DNA of 64,000 nucleotides from Elusimicrobia bacterium CG_4_9_14_3_um_filter_62_55 (GCA_002790095.1 PFUL01000007.1:62001-126000); one strand, 5' to 3'. Positions 1 through 9,142 are shown, counted from the first letter of the stretch. Numbers and translations: made by a program. Notes: generated from the letters alone by a model not told the origin.

Positions 1-2413
1 CGCCGAGCGCCGTTTCGAACGGCTCGCGAGCGCCCGCAACCAATTTGCTGTGAAACGCGGCCGAGACCGGGAGCCGCTTGACCCGCACGCCTTTCTCGCG
101 CAAGAACGCCTCGGCGCGCTCGATCTCTCCGGTGGCCCCGGAAAGCACGCCCTGCGCCGGCGCGTTCTTATTGGCGAGAACCAGGTCGAACCCGCCCTCC
201 TTTATATAGGAAGAAACCTCGTCCAAAGGCGCCTGAACCGCGAGCATCGAGCCTTTGTCGCCCAAGCCGTCGGCCATCAACTTCCCGCGCAGCGCGGAAA
301 GGCGGAAGAATTCCTCCGGGCTGAGGCGTCCTGCCGCGCAAAGCGCGGTGAGTTCGCCGTAGCTGTGCCCGGCCGCAAGAGCGGGCTTCACGCCGTAACG
401 CTTGAGCACGCGCGCGGCACCAAGACTGACCGCGCCGATCGCCGGCTGGGCGCGGCGCGTGTCGCGCAGCGCGCGCTCGTCGGCTTCCGCCGCCTCTGCG
501 GTGAAGGTCGGATGCGGGTAGACGCGGTCGCTTAGGCGGCCTTCCCCTTCCGGATCGGTCCAAACGGCGTCGGCCTCGGCGAGCGTATCGATCATTTCGG
601 GATAACGACAGGCAAGATCGCGCAGCATGCCGACGGACTGCGACCCCTGTCCCGGGAACAGGAACGCCAGCTTGCCGGGCGCGCCCGACCCGTAGTAAGC
701 CCCATCCGGACTGCTCGCGCGCTTCGCGGCGACGAGCTTCCCGGCGCTCTCGAGAACGCGCGCCGCGTCGCCTCCTTTCTCGATGACGACCACGACGCGC
801 TGGGCCGCCTTCGCGTCGAACGCAGCGCGGGAAACGGCGGCCGCGGCGCGCAGGGAACTCCACGCGGCGTCTTTCGGGAACACCGCGATCGTGCGAAGCA
901 GCGCCTCGGTCGAGCCGGCCGAGAACGCGGCGATCGTCGTCTCCGCGTTCTCGTCGGGCGTCGCCTTCGCGGCGCCATGCTCTTCGAGCACGCAGTGAAA
1001 GTTGCTCCCGCCGAAGCCGAGCGCGCTGACCGCCGCTCGGCGCGGATGCGCCTCGCGCGGCAGCCACGGCCGCGGAGCGGTGTTCACGTAGAACGGACTC
1101 GCCCCCGGCTGCAGCTGCGCGTTCGGGCGGCGCACCTTCAGCGTCGGAGGCAAGGTCTTTCGCTCGAGCGAGAGCGCGGCCTTAATCACCCCGGCGACGC
1201 CGGCGGCGGCCTTCGCGTGGCCGATCATCGACTTCAGCGAACCGAGGGCGCACCAGGTCCCTTCCTGGGAGGCCTCGCGGTAGACCTCGCCGAGAGCGGA
1301 GGCTTCGATCGCGTCGCCGACCTTCGTCCCGGTGCCGTGCGCCTCGACCAACTCGACGGTCGTCGGAGAGACGCCGGAGCGGGCGTACGCGTCGCGCAGC
1401 GCGCGAACCTGGCCCTCGGCGCTGGGTTCGTAAATCGCCGTTCCGCGGCCGTCGCAGGAGGAGCCGATGCCGCGAATCACCGCGCGGATCCGATCCCCGT
1501 CGCGCTCGGCGTCGGCGAGACGCTTAAGGACGAGCATGCCGACTCCTTCGCCGAGGGTCGTGCCGTCGCCGTCGGCGTCGAACGGCTTCGCGTCGCCGCT
1601 CGGAGAGAGCGCCGGGGTCTTGCTGAAGCACATGTACATGAAGATGTCGTTGAAGGTATCGACGCCCCCGGCGACAACCAGCTCGCTCTTGCCGGTCGCA
1701 AGCTCCATCGACGCGAGATGCAATGCGCCCAGCGAACTCGCGCAGGCCGCGTCGACGACGCAATTGGTTCCGCCGAGATCCAGCTTATTGGCGATGCGTC
1801 CGGCGACGACGTTTCCCAGCAGTCCGGGGAAGGAGTTCTCCTGCCATCCGACATAGCCTTCGGAGATCCGCTCGACCGCGTCGTCGGCGATGGACGGATC
1901 GACGCCGGCGGCAAGCATGGCTTTTTTCCAAAGCGGGTGGCCGAGCCGCGCCCCGAGCGGAATCACGAGTTCGAGAGCTCCGGTCACGCCGAGAATCACG
2001 CCGGTTCTCTTCGGATCGAACGCCCGGCCCTCACCCAATTCCTTAGGCCACGCGGTGTCGCCGGGAGCGCGGTAGCCGGCGTCGCGCAGCGCGTCGCGGG
2101 CGACCATCATGCCGAGCAATTGGGAGGTATCGGTCGCCTCGATATCCTTCGGCGCGAAGCCGAATTCGAGCGGGTCAAAGTCTACCGGGGAAAGGAACGC
2201 CCCCCGCTTCGCGTAGGTGAAATCGGGCCGCTTCGGATCGGCGTCGAAAAAATCAGCGGGATCCCAATGCGTCGATGGAATCGGGCCGACGGCGTCGACA
2301 CCGTCCCGGCAGTTCGACCAAAAATCCGCGCGGCCTCCGGCTTTCGGAAACAGGCAGGCGATTCCCACGATGGCGATCGCGTCAGGGGCCTTGGTCGTCG
2401 TCTTCTTTTTCAT
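1..2413 (-). CDS. pfaA: PfaA-like polyunsaturated fatty acid / polyketide synthase (5' part, cut by window edge)
   Basis: This is the N-terminal ~804 codons of a large multidomain synthase that continues beyond the left edge. A beta-ketoacyl synthase domain comes first, with the nucleophile Cys at about residue 224 in DAACASS and the histidine motifs EAHGTGT and GHAKAAAG. An acyltransferase domain follows, with LFPGQGSQSVGM and the active-site Ser at about residue 684 in GHSYGE. KS followed by AT is the order known from PfaA of secondary-lipid synthases, which build long-chain polyunsaturated acids from malonyl units on tandem ACPs; the ACP and KR parts would lie outside the window. The start is ATG at 2413, overlapping the pfaD stop as ATGA, so the two are translationally coupled. 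Whether the product is a PUFA, an alkene or a heterocyst-type glycolipid chain cannot be told here. Confidence 0.85.
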   Translation of the reverse strand, partial: MKKKTTTKAPDAIAIVGIACLFPKAGGRADFWSNCRDGVDAVGPIPSTHWDPADFFDADPKRPDFTYAKRGAFLSPVDFDPLEFGFAPKDIEATDTSQLLGMMVARDALRDAGYRAPGDTAWPKELGEGRAFDPKRTGVILGVTGALELVIPLGARLGHPLWKKAMLAAGVDPSIADDAVERISEGYVGWQENSFPGLLGNVVAGRIANKLDLGGTNCVVDAACASSLGALHLASMELATGKSELVVAGGVDTFNDIFMYMCFSKTPALSPSGDAKPFDADGDGTTLGEGVGMLVLKRLADAERDGDRIRAVIRGIGSSCDGRGTAIYEPSAEGQVRALRDAYARSGVSPTTVELVEAHGTGTKVGDAIEASALGEVYREASQEGTWCALGSLKSMIGHAKAAAGVAGVIKAALSLERKTLPPTLKVRRPNAQLQPGASPFYVNTAPRPWLPREAHPRRAAVSALGFGGSNFHCVLEEHGAAKATPDENAETTIAAFSAGSTEALLRTIAVFPKDAAWSSLRAAAAVSRAAFDAKAAQRVVVVIEKGGDAARVLESAGKLVAAKRASSPDGAYYGSGAPGKLAFLFPGQGSQSVGMLRDLACRYPEMIDTLAEADAVWTDPEGEGRLSDRVYPHPTFTAEAAEADERALRDTRRAQPAIGAVSLGAARVLKRYGVKPALAAGHSYGELTALCAAGRLSPEEFFRLSALRGKLMADGLGDKGSMLAVQAPLDEVSSYIKEGGFDLVLANKNAPAQGVLSGATGEIERAEAFLREKGVRVKRLPVSAAFHSKLVAGAREPFETALG

Positions 2414-4035
2414 CCGAGTCTCTCCCATAATTCATCCCCTTTGACGGGGCGCACGCGGGCGCCGGAGGGCAGAGGAACGCCCTGCGCGCGCAGCGCGTTC
2501 AGGCGCGTCTCCACCGCGGCGCCGAAAAGCAGGTTGGAGGCGACCCTGGAGACGGTGCGGGCGCGCCAATCCTCGAGCGGTGATCCCGCGACCCATTCGT
2601 TGAAGGCTCCCATCGACGGGCCGCACCAGACCTGATAGTCGATTTTGCGCTCGGGGAGCCCCGCATTCGCCCAACGCGATGCTTGCCCGAGGTAGGCGCG
2701 GAACACCAGCGCCATCTTGTGCTTCGGGTCCCGCTCGGCGCGCTCGATCTGAGACGGATCGCGCGTTTGAAAGAACGCGCGCGTGGACGCCCAGGCGTTT
2801 TCAAGCGTATCCCGGAACAGATCCTTCTCGAGGCGCGCGCGCTCCGGCGCCGGGATCGCGTCGAGCGAATCACAGGTGCGGTAGAGTTCGTAGAGCTTGG
2901 CCCCGCGCATGGCGAACATCGTGCCGCGCTTGAGCACCTGGACCTTCACTCCCATTTCGAACATGTCGGCGGCGGGCGCCATCGTCACGTCGGCCTGGCG
3001 GGCTCCGGCCAGCAATTCCCGAACGGCGTCGGAGGTCCCGGCTTCGCGGGTTCCCTGATGGACCGAACCGATCAGCACATACGCCGCGCCCATCGCGAAC
3101 GCGGCGGCCGCGGAGGCGGGCGTCGAGATTCCACCGGCGGCGCCGACGCGCAGCGCGGCGCCGTAGCCGTATTTCTCCTGAAGGCGGTCGCGAAGGGAAA
3201 GCAGCGTCGGCCAAAGCGTCAGCGGGGAGCGGTTGTCGGTGTGCCCGCCCGAATCGGCTTCCGCCGTGACGTCCTGGGCCACGGGGATTTCCGCGGCGAG
3301 CGCGGCCTCCTCCGCCGTCAGTCGTCCGGCGGCGACCAACTCGCGGAGGATGCGCTCCGGCGCGGGAGAGAAAAACTGCTCGGCGACCTCGACGCGGGAT
3401 ACCTTCGCGACGACGCGATTCGGCGCGACGACGCGCCCGTGCGCGCCGCGGCGGATTCCGGACAGACGATAGCGCACGATGGCGGGCGTGAGGCCGAGGT
3501 ACGCGGAGGCCTCGACCATGCGCACGCTCCTGCGCAGCAGAAGCTCGGCCAACGCCTCCTCGAGCTCGGGTTCGTTGGGGCTGTGAATCAAATTCACACC
3601 GTAGGGAAGCTCGCCGAGTTCGACGTCGAGTTTTTCGATCGCCCGCTCGACGCGCTCGGGCGCAAGACCGGCCGCTCCGAAAAATCCGAGCGCCCCGCGG
3701 CGCGCGAGCTCAACCGCGATCTCAACCGACCCGATTCCGTTGGCCATCGCTCCGGAAACATAGGGGAACCGAATTCCGTGATCGCGGCAAAACGACGAGT
3801 CCCCTAAACGGGAGGCGGGAAGCGGCGGTGACACCGCGACGAGGGTCCCCGCCCCGCCGAGCCGGGCCTCCCCGTTGGTGACGGCGAACAGCGCGCCGTC
3901 TTTTTCGATGACCGAAACAATTTTGCCCAAATTCCCCAGCGCATCGACAACACGATCCAGCGGATAAACTTCGGATTCGGGATCGGAGGACCAAGAGCCG
4001 ATCGTCGGATAACGCAAAGCGGGGAGAACGGTCAT
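2410..4035 (-). CDS. pfaD: PfaD-family enoyl reductase of PUFA/polyketide synthase
   Basis: The 541-residue protein has the PfaD architecture: an FMN-dependent TIM-barrel enoyl reductase related to 2-nitropropane dioxygenase. Motifs typical of the family are visible, for example GIRFPYVSGAMANGIGS near the N-terminus, EADSGGHTDNR, RVGAAGGISTP and AAYVLIGSVHQGT. The C-terminal tail YQVWCGPSMGAFNEWV is also characteristic. In known systems PfaD reduces enoyl intermediates on the ACPs of PfaA/PfaC. It is first in a minus-strand operon with pfaA, overlapping it by 4 nt. I chose ATG 4035 over the upstream in-frame start at 4086 because the extra 17 residues do not resemble the family. It is divergent from a TetR regulator that probably controls it. 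Confidence 0.92.
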   Translation of the reverse strand: MTVLPALRYPTIGSWSSDPESEVYPLDRVVDALGNLGKIVSVIEKDGALFAVTNGEARLGGAGTLVAVSPPLPASRLGDSSFCRDHGIRFPYVSGAMANGIGSVEIAVELARRGALGFFGAAGLAPERVERAIEKLDVELGELPYGVNLIHSPNEPELEEALAELLLRRSVRMVEASAYLGLTPAIVRYRLSGIRRGAHGRVVAPNRVVAKVSRVEVAEQFFSPAPERILRELVAAGRLTAEEAALAAEIPVAQDVTAEADSGGHTDNRSPLTLWPTLLSLRDRLQEKYGYGAALRVGAAGGISTPASAAAAFAMGAAYVLIGSVHQGTREAGTSDAVRELLAGARQADVTMAPAADMFEMGVKVQVLKRGTMFAMRGAKLYELYRTCDSLDAIPAPERARLEKDLFRDTLENAWASTRAFFQTRDPSQIERAERDPKHKMALVFRAYLGQASRWANAGLPERKIDYQVWCGPSMGAFNEWVAGSPLEDWRARTVSRVASNLLFGAAVETRLNALRAQGVPLPSGARVRPVKGDELWERLG

Positions 4036-4137
4036 TATCAGGAAAGCCCTTGAAATGGAAATCGATTCTATCAAACAACGGCACACGGAACAAGAAAAAG
4101 CTTGTCATCTGTAATAAGTATGTACTAACTTACAAGT
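4036..4137. promoter_or_regulatory. Divergent pfaD/tetR intergenic region with inverted repeat
   Basis: This 102-bp AT-rich gap separates the divergent pfaD and tetR starts. It holds a TAAGT-N8-ACTTA inverted repeat at 4115-4132, immediately before the tetR start at 4138, and a TTGTCA hexamer at 4102-4107. A TetR-family repressor commonly binds a short palindrome between itself and the divergent target, so this is the likely operator. No strong Shine-Dalgarno sequence precedes tetR. Confidence 0.45.
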
Positions 4138-4827
4138 ATGTCCAGCGGCAAAAGGCTCAGCTCCGACGAGCGCAGGGCGGCGATCGTAGAAGCCGTGATC
4201 CCCGTCTTCGCCAAAAACGGTTTTCACGGGACCACGACCAAGAACCTAGCCGAAGCCGCCGGCGTCTCGGAAGCCCTTCTATACCGGCACTTTCCCAGCA
4301 AGGACTCGCTTTATGAGGAGATCCAGTTGAAGAGCTGCGCCCTTCCCGAACTCGACCCGCTATTCGATCAGTTCAGGAGCATCCCGGCGTCGACCGAGAA
4401 GCTGGTGCTGATGATCCATTTACTCATGCACAGGATCGTCATCGAGCAGGACTTGGCGCTGCCGCGTTTAATGGCAAGCAGCCTGCTCGATGACGGCAAG
4501 TTCGCGGGCCTGTTCCTCGACAATTTCAAGGAACAGTTCCTCGATCTATTTCTGCAATCGCTGGACGCCGCGAAGCGCTCGGGCGACATCGCCCCCATCC
4601 CGATCGACGACGGGCTTCGCTTGTGGCTCTGCCAGCATCTCGCGGCCTCGCTGCTGTTTGTCCGCCTGCCGGGAAAAAGCGCCGTCGATTACGGATTGTC
4701 GCGAGAGAGACTCGTGATGCAGGCCGTGCGCTTTTGCCTGCGCGGCATGGGCTTTAGCGACGCGGCGATCGATCGCCACTACGATCCCGATATGATCGGC
4801 GAAATCGTCGACGACGAACCCCTCTAA
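4138..4827 (+). CDS. TetR/AcrR-family transcriptional regulator
   Basis: This is a 229-residue TetR regulator. The N-terminal helix-turn-helix is clear at about residues 12-60, including GFHGTTTKNLAEAAGVSEALLYRHF, the TetR signature. The C-terminal half is a helical ligand-binding domain of no recognisable subclass. It is divergent from pfaD with about 100 bp between the starts, so it probably represses the lipid synthase operon and responds to an acyl-CoA-like or hydrophobic ligand; that role is inferred from position only. It converges with the VWA gene downstream, with 4 bp between the stop codons. Confidence 0.88.
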   Translation: MSSGKRLSSDERRAAIVEAVIPVFAKNGFHGTTTKNLAEAAGVSEALLYRHFPSKDSLYEEIQLKSCALPELDPLFDQFRSIPASTEKLVLMIHLLMHRIVIEQDLALPRLMASSLLDDGKFAGLFLDNFKEQFLDLFLQSLDAAKRSGDIAPIPIDDGLRLWLCQHLAASLLFVRLPGKSAVDYGLSRERLVMQAVRFCLRGMGFSDAAIDRHYDPDMIGEIVDDEPL

Positions 4828-4831
4828 GCGC

Positions 4832-6364
4832 TCAACGCCGGCGCTGCGCCTGGACCGCGTCGAGAACCGCGGCCCCCAAGGAGGGCGCGGGGGCGGCGGC
4901 CGTCTTCTCCGCCAGATACTCCCGACGCTTCTCGTCGAGTTCCCGAATCCGGGACTGCAGACGTTCTCGTTCCGCCGCCTTTTTCTTAAGAGCCCGCTCG
5001 CGCTCTCCCTTATCCATCGCCTTCAATTCCGCGGGGAGCGCCTCCTCCGCCAACGCCTCTCCCTTCTGCGCGGCGGAAACGGCGTCCCATTGCGCGCTCT
5101 GCGAGTACTGCGGCTTCGCCATAAAAAGCGCGCGCTCGACCGCCGCGCCCCCGGAAGCCCCTCTCACGGCTGCGGCGGCCCGGGCCTGACGGGCCTTGGC
5201 CCGCTCTCCGTGCGCGCCCAACGGCACATAGGTGTCCGACAACTCGCGCCCCAGCCGCTCGAGCTCATCGTCTTGCGGAGCGCGCATCGCGAGCACCGGC
5301 CGGTCCTGATCGATGGCAAAGTACTCCCCGCCGGCCGACACCGCGCCGTCCTGCCAGGAGGCCGCGATGCCCCGCTGATGCGAGCCGCAGAAGACGGTGT
5401 TGACGAAAATCCCTTTTGCTTTCGCCGACCGCAGCGCCGCGCGGTAGTCGACCGGCCCCTGAGCGAACGATTCGTTTCCCGCGATAAAGATCGCCTTGTA
5501 CGCTCCCGGCTCGCCGGACCACGACAACTCGCGCGCGGCTCGCTCGATCACCTGTCCGGCGTGCTCGCTGCCGCCCTCGGTACTCAGCGCGAACAGCGCA
5601 TCGGAAACAGCGTCAAGGTCCTTGGTGAACCCCACCACCCTCCGGATATAGCCCGTCCGCCCGTCCAACCGGCTGTTTCCGTACTCGTATAAGGCCACCT
5701 CGACCGAGGCGGATTCCCCCTTCTCTTCGCCGACAGCCAATTCGTTCACGATTTTCCACAATTGATTTCTCGCCTGATCGATAAGCCCGTTCATCGAACT
5801 GCTGGTATCCAAGAGCAGCGCGATCTGAGACGCGTTCTTGCCGGACGGGGACGGACGCACGACGACCGGATCCGCGGGGGAGCCGGTCCAGCTCCGGTCG
5901 ATGCGCCGGATGTCGGCGGAGAGGATTCGAGCCGTCTCCGTTCGTACGAGTCGGGCGTTCACCTCGGCCCGGTTTTTCGCCAGGTCCTGAAGGGTTCCCG
6001 TGACGACCGCCCCCGCTCCGAGCACCTTGCCCAAACGCTGCGCCGTTTCGGCGTCGACGACCCCGGAAGCGCCCAACTTCATTTCGCCGAGCACTTTTTC
6101 AAGCAGGCGTCTCTCGATGACTTCAACCTTCCCGGTTTCGGCCAAATAGGTCGTCAACCGTTCTTGGATGATCGTGGATCCGGGACCGACGCGACCGTCA
6201 TGGTACGGAAAAGAGAGAACCGCCACTTTGCGGTTCCCTTCCTTGCTTAAGCCTTTGACGAGCTTCTTGGCCATTGATTTCAACGCGTCGGCTCTCGCCG
6301 GAGCCGGAGCGAACGCGAGCAGCGCGGCGGCGGCGAAGAATACGATCGTTTTTTCCCACTTCAT
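4832..6364 (-). CDS. Secreted CsgG/FlgO-like N-domain plus von Willebrand A protein with coiled-coil tail
   Basis: This is a 510-residue exported protein with a signal peptide (hydrophobic stretch to about residue 24). Residues ~25-165 look like the nucleotide-binding-like fold of CsgG/FlgO proteins: KVAVLSFPYHDG, a predicted helix with ERLTTYLAE, then VEVIERRLLEKVLGE and GAVVTGTLQDL. Residues ~180-370 are a VWA domain with an intact MIDAS start, DTSSSMNG (Asp about residue 186). A basic/acidic helical tail rich in Lys, Arg and Glu (~450-500) is probably coiled coil. Start ATG 6364 follows GGAGGG. It is divergent from the Sel1 gene. A related CsgG-like protein lies nearby at 7360-8658. Function is unknown; an envelope adhesion or assembly role is a guess. 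Confidence 0.8.
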   Translation of the reverse strand: MKWEKTIVFFAAAALLAFAPAPARADALKSMAKKLVKGLSKEGNRKVAVLSFPYHDGRVGPGSTIIQERLTTYLAETGKVEVIERRLLEKVLGEMKLGASGVVDAETAQRLGKVLGAGAVVTGTLQDLAKNRAEVNARLVRTETARILSADIRRIDRSWTGSPADPVVVRPSPSGKNASQIALLLDTSSSMNGLIDQARNQLWKIVNELAVGEEKGESASVEVALYEYGNSRLDGRTGYIRRVVGFTKDLDAVSDALFALSTEGGSEHAGQVIERAARELSWSGEPGAYKAIFIAGNESFAQGPVDYRAALRSAKAKGIFVNTVFCGSHQRGIAASWQDGAVSAGGEYFAIDQDRPVLAMRAPQDDELERLGRELSDTYVPLGAHGERAKARQARAAAAVRGASGGAAVERALFMAKPQYSQSAQWDAVSAAQKGEALAEEALPAELKAMDKGERERALKKKAAERERLQSRIRELDEKRREYLAEKTAAAPAPSLGAAVLDAVQAQRRR

Positions 6365-6424
6365 GGCATCCCTCCGGATCCAGCCCCGGTAGGACACCGC
6401 TCGGGCTTGCGGGTTCCCGCTCTA

Positions 6425-6453
6425 TTGACCCCCGGTCCCGCGGGGCCTATCAT
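6425..6453 (+). promoter_or_regulatory. Sigma70-type promoter of the Sel1 gene
   Basis: TTGACC at 6425-6430 and TATCAT at 6448-6453 are spaced by exactly 17 bp. The ATG at 6460 starts six bases after the -10 box, so transcription would begin at or next to the start codon. An AGAGGG directly abuts the ATG and is too close to act as a normal Shine-Dalgarno sequence. Confidence 0.6.
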
Positions 6454-6459
6454 AGAGGG

Positions 6460-7239
6460 ATGCGTTCGAGCCTCCTTTCTTTTTCCCTCGCTTTTTTCGC
6501 GATAAGCGCGCAAGCAGCGATCTCCACGGCGCGTCTGGCCTATAAAAACGGGGATTATGAAGAAGCCGCTTCCCTCGCCTTGGCGGCACTCTCGGAACAA
6601 GACCCCGCGGCGATGGATCTGCTCGGCGATCTCTTCCGGGAAGGTCTGGGCGTTCGCCGCGACATGGAGACCGCGTTCGGCTGGTACGAAAAAGCGGCCC
6701 AGCTCGATTACCTTCCCGCGCTCTACCGCGCCGGAGTTTACGCGCACGAAGGCAGGGGGACTCCCGCCGATCCGCAGCGGGCTCTGCGCTGGATCCTGCG
6801 GGCGTCTGAAATCAAGAATCCGGGAGCACAGTTCGACGCGGGCACGGTAGATTGGATCGGCTACCGCGCCTCCGAACGGGAAGATCCGCACGCCCTGTTC
6901 GTGCTCGCCAAGATTCTTCAAAACGGATGGGGCGTGGTTCGAGACGCCCGCGGGGCGGCCGAACTTTACGCCGCTGCGGCGATGGAGGATCACCCCCTTG
7001 CCCGCATCAATCTCGGCTCGATGCGCCTTCGCGGCGACGGCGTCGGAGAGGATGAACGCTCCGCGCTCGGTCTATTCGAGAAAGCCGCCGAGCAGGGATT
7101 CGCGATCGCGCAATACAACGCGGGGCTGCTGCTGTCCCGCGAGCGCGGTCCGTTCATGGACAAACCGCGCGGCAAAGAACTATTGGAGCGGGCCGCGGCG
7201 CAGGGATTTACGCCGGCGCTCCGGGAGCTTTCGCGGTGA
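6460..7239 (+). CDS. Secreted Sel1-like repeat (TPR-type) protein
   Basis: The 259-residue protein has a short signal peptide (LLSFSLAFFAISAQA) followed by Sel1/TPR solenoid repeats across almost the whole mature chain. Typical repeat cores are GDLFREGLGVRRDMETAFGW, YAHEGRGTPADPQRALRW, KILQNGWGVVRDARGAAEL and MRLRGDGVGEDERSALGLF, each with the small residue-G-x-G-V turn. Sel1 repeats are protein-protein interaction scaffolds; the partner is unknown, but divergent and downstream neighbours are CsgG-like envelope proteins. The start at 6460 is set by the signal peptide and the promoter immediately upstream. Confidence 0.88.
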   Translation: MRSSLLSFSLAFFAISAQAAISTARLAYKNGDYEEAASLALAALSEQDPAAMDLLGDLFREGLGVRRDMETAFGWYEKAAQLDYLPALYRAGVYAHEGRGTPADPQRALRWILRASEIKNPGAQFDAGTVDWIGYRASEREDPHALFVLAKILQNGWGVVRDARGAAELYAAAAMEDHPLARINLGSMRLRGDGVGEDERSALGLFEKAAEQGFAIAQYNAGLLLSRERGPFMDKPRGKELLERAAAQGFTPALRELSR

Positions 7240-7359
7240 GGCGGTTTCTCGCCGACGCGCTGCTCACGAGGGGATTTAAGCCGACGCGCGCCGCGACAAC
7301 CGCGGCCAAACCCCGCGCCTTGCCGGCGCCGGGGACGCCGTACTCTTGGAGTCACGATA

Positions 7360-8658
7360 ATGCGACATGCCCTGATCCTTTCCTGCTCCTTTCTCCTCGC
7401 CCTCCCCGCAAAAGCCGCGAGCCGCGTTGAGAAAACCGCCGCCTTGCTCGCCGAACCCCTGTTCGCGTCCCCAGCGCAGCGCGGCGCGAACGTCGCGATC
7501 ATACCCTTCGAGTCGGCGGACGGGAAGACTTCGGAGCTGGGACGCGCGTTTTCCGACTCGCTTTCCGCCCTCGCGATCACAAAGGAACGCTTTACCGTGC
7601 TTGACCGACAGTACGTGGGACAGATGCTTAAGGAAATCCGGCTCGGAATGACGGGATTGGGAGACCCGAACACCGCTGCCCGCATCGGGAATTTCTCCGG
7701 GGCCCGCTATCAACTGGTCGGACGAATCGAACTCATCGCGAAGCGGAGAATCCGGGTTTCGGCTCGGCTTCTCGAAACCGAAACCTCGAAACTCGTCGCG
7801 TCGACGGCCGTGGAAACCCGTCTGACTTCGCAAATGCGCGCGCTGCTCGAAAAGACCGTCGCCGTCGACGCAGTGTCCGCGTCGCTGTTCAACGAAGAGG
7901 CCCGCGATTCCGACGCGGTCTTCCTCGACCGGGCCGGCGTGCGCGGGTGCCGGTGGATCGAGGCAAGGGCCTCGGTGCCCTCCCTTGAGTCGGTCGACGC
8001 CTCGCGCGCCGCGGCGCTTTCTGTTGCGCGCTCTAAAGCCGTGGCCCGTATGCAGGGAACTGAAATCAAAGGCCATCCCGACTTTTCCGATGACGCGGTC
8101 TCCGAGCAACTCGAAAAGGTGCTGCGCGCGACCCGTTCGAGCCGCGTTGAAGCCGAGAAGGTCGTCGATGCGCACAAGACCTCGGGGCGCTACGAACTTA
8201 CGCTGGAAACCTGCCTGAAGCCCGCCCGAAAAGGGAGCGGACTCTCCGTGGAAATGATGCTCAACCAGAACCGTTTCACGCCCGGGCAGGATGCGCGGGC
8301 CATCGTCACGGCGTCCCGGGACGCGAGGCTCTACCTATTCAGCGTCGATTTTGACGGACGCGCAATCCTGGTCTTCCCCTCGGAAGGCGCCGCCGACAAC
8401 CGCGTGCGCGCCGGCGTCCCGTTCGCGTACCCGGACGAAGCCCTTCGCGCCGGCGGAATCCGCCTCGTCGCGGAACTTCCCAAAGGGCACGCGCGTTCCG
8501 TCGAAACCCTGCGCGCGCTCGCGGTTGAACGCGACGTTTCCTCTCTGTTCGCGGGGCTTGAGCGCTACGCCGATTTCGTCAAGGCCGTCGAGGAGAGCGG
8601 TGCCGCGTGGGACGAAGACGCGCGTGTGTTCACGATCCGCTCCGCCGACGCTAAATAA
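7360..8658 (+). CDS. Secreted CsgG/FlgO-like protein with DUF4384-type C-terminus
   Basis: This is a 432-residue exported protein with signal peptide ALILSCSFLLALPAKA. Residues ~40-150 form a CsgG/FlgO-like domain: GANVAIIPFESADGK, a helix, FTVLDRQYVGQMLKEI and GARYQLVGRIELIAK. Residues ~285-400 resemble DUF4384: NRFTPGQDARAIVTASRDARLYLFSVDFDGRAILVFPSE in consecutive segments. Proteins with this pairing are usually envelope-associated and often sit near caspase-like or lipoprotein genes, but none is seen here. It shares the N-domain plan with the VWA protein at 4832-6364. The stop overlaps the convergent small secreted gene by 8 bp. Function unknown. Confidence 0.8.
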   Translation: MRHALILSCSFLLALPAKAASRVEKTAALLAEPLFASPAQRGANVAIIPFESADGKTSELGRAFSDSLSALAITKERFTVLDRQYVGQMLKEIRLGMTGLGDPNTAARIGNFSGARYQLVGRIELIAKRRIRVSARLLETETSKLVASTAVETRLTSQMRALLEKTVAVDAVSASLFNEEARDSDAVFLDRAGVRGCRWIEARASVPSLESVDASRAAALSVARSKAVARMQGTEIKGHPDFSDDAVSEQLEKVLRATRSSRVEAEKVVDAHKTSGRYELTLETCLKPARKGSGLSVEMMLNQNRFTPGQDARAIVTASRDARLYLFSVDFDGRAILVFPSEGAADNRVRAGVPFAYPDEALRAGGIRLVAELPKGHARSVETLRALAVERDVSSLFAGLERYADFVKAVEESGAAWDEDARVFTIRSADAK

Positions 8659-9142
8659 CGACGTCTTGCTCGTCACCGGCGTCGTACTGTTCAGGCTCGG
8701 AGTAGTCTTCGATCGCGAGCAGCGGCCTGCCCCGGTCGCATCCGATAAACACGAAGTAGGCGATGAACTTATCGCCGGGCCGGAGATCCATTTCCAGATA
8801 GGGGATCAGACCGTCGGGGGCGACCGCCCAGTACACCGTGCGGCCGTCCGAAAGCGAACGCATTTCACCGTAGCGCGCCGACGCCTCCGGATCGCCGACA
8901 TGCGCCGCCCACCGAGTGATCAGCGCCGCGTTCCGGGCCGACACCTTCCTGCTCGCGCCCTGCCAGCGCATTTGCGAGGAAAACAACACGTCCTTGATCC
9001 CGTCGGCGGAGCACGCCTCCGTTTCCAGCGCGGCGCCCACGGTGTAGCGCGGGTAGTCGTCCGGATTGAAGTCTATCGTTTTTGAATCCGATGCGCCGAC
9101 GGCCGCGGCCAGCAGCAGCGCCCAAGCGCTAGGGAAGAACAT
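8651..9142 (-). CDS. Small secreted protein of unknown function
   Basis: A 163-residue protein with a signal peptide (FFPSAWALLLAAAVGAS). I do not recognise the family. The mature part has mixed alpha/beta character with segments such as GRTVYWAVAPDGLIPYLEMD and KFIAYFVFIGCDRGRPLLAI. I chose ATG 9142 because it starts the signal peptide and overlaps the end of the upstream HEAT gene by 14 bp, which suggests coupling; a longer frame upstream is only the shadow of that gene. The 3' end overlaps the convergent CsgG-like gene by 8 bp. Confidence 0.65.
   Translation of the reverse strand: MFFPSAWALLLAAAVGASDSKTIDFNPDDYPRYTVGAALETEACSADGIKDVLFSSQMRWQGASRKVSARNAALITRWAAHVGDPEASARYGEMRSLSDGRTVYWAVAPDGLIPYLEMDLRPGDKFIAYFVFIGCDRGRPLLAIEDYSEPEQYDAGDEQDVVI

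Noticed and set aside
977-2635. 552-residue plus-strand frame opposite pfaA/pfaD
   Set aside because: It is antisense to clear KS, AT and PfaD motifs and has the Arg/Gly-rich composition expected of a GC-driven shadow frame.
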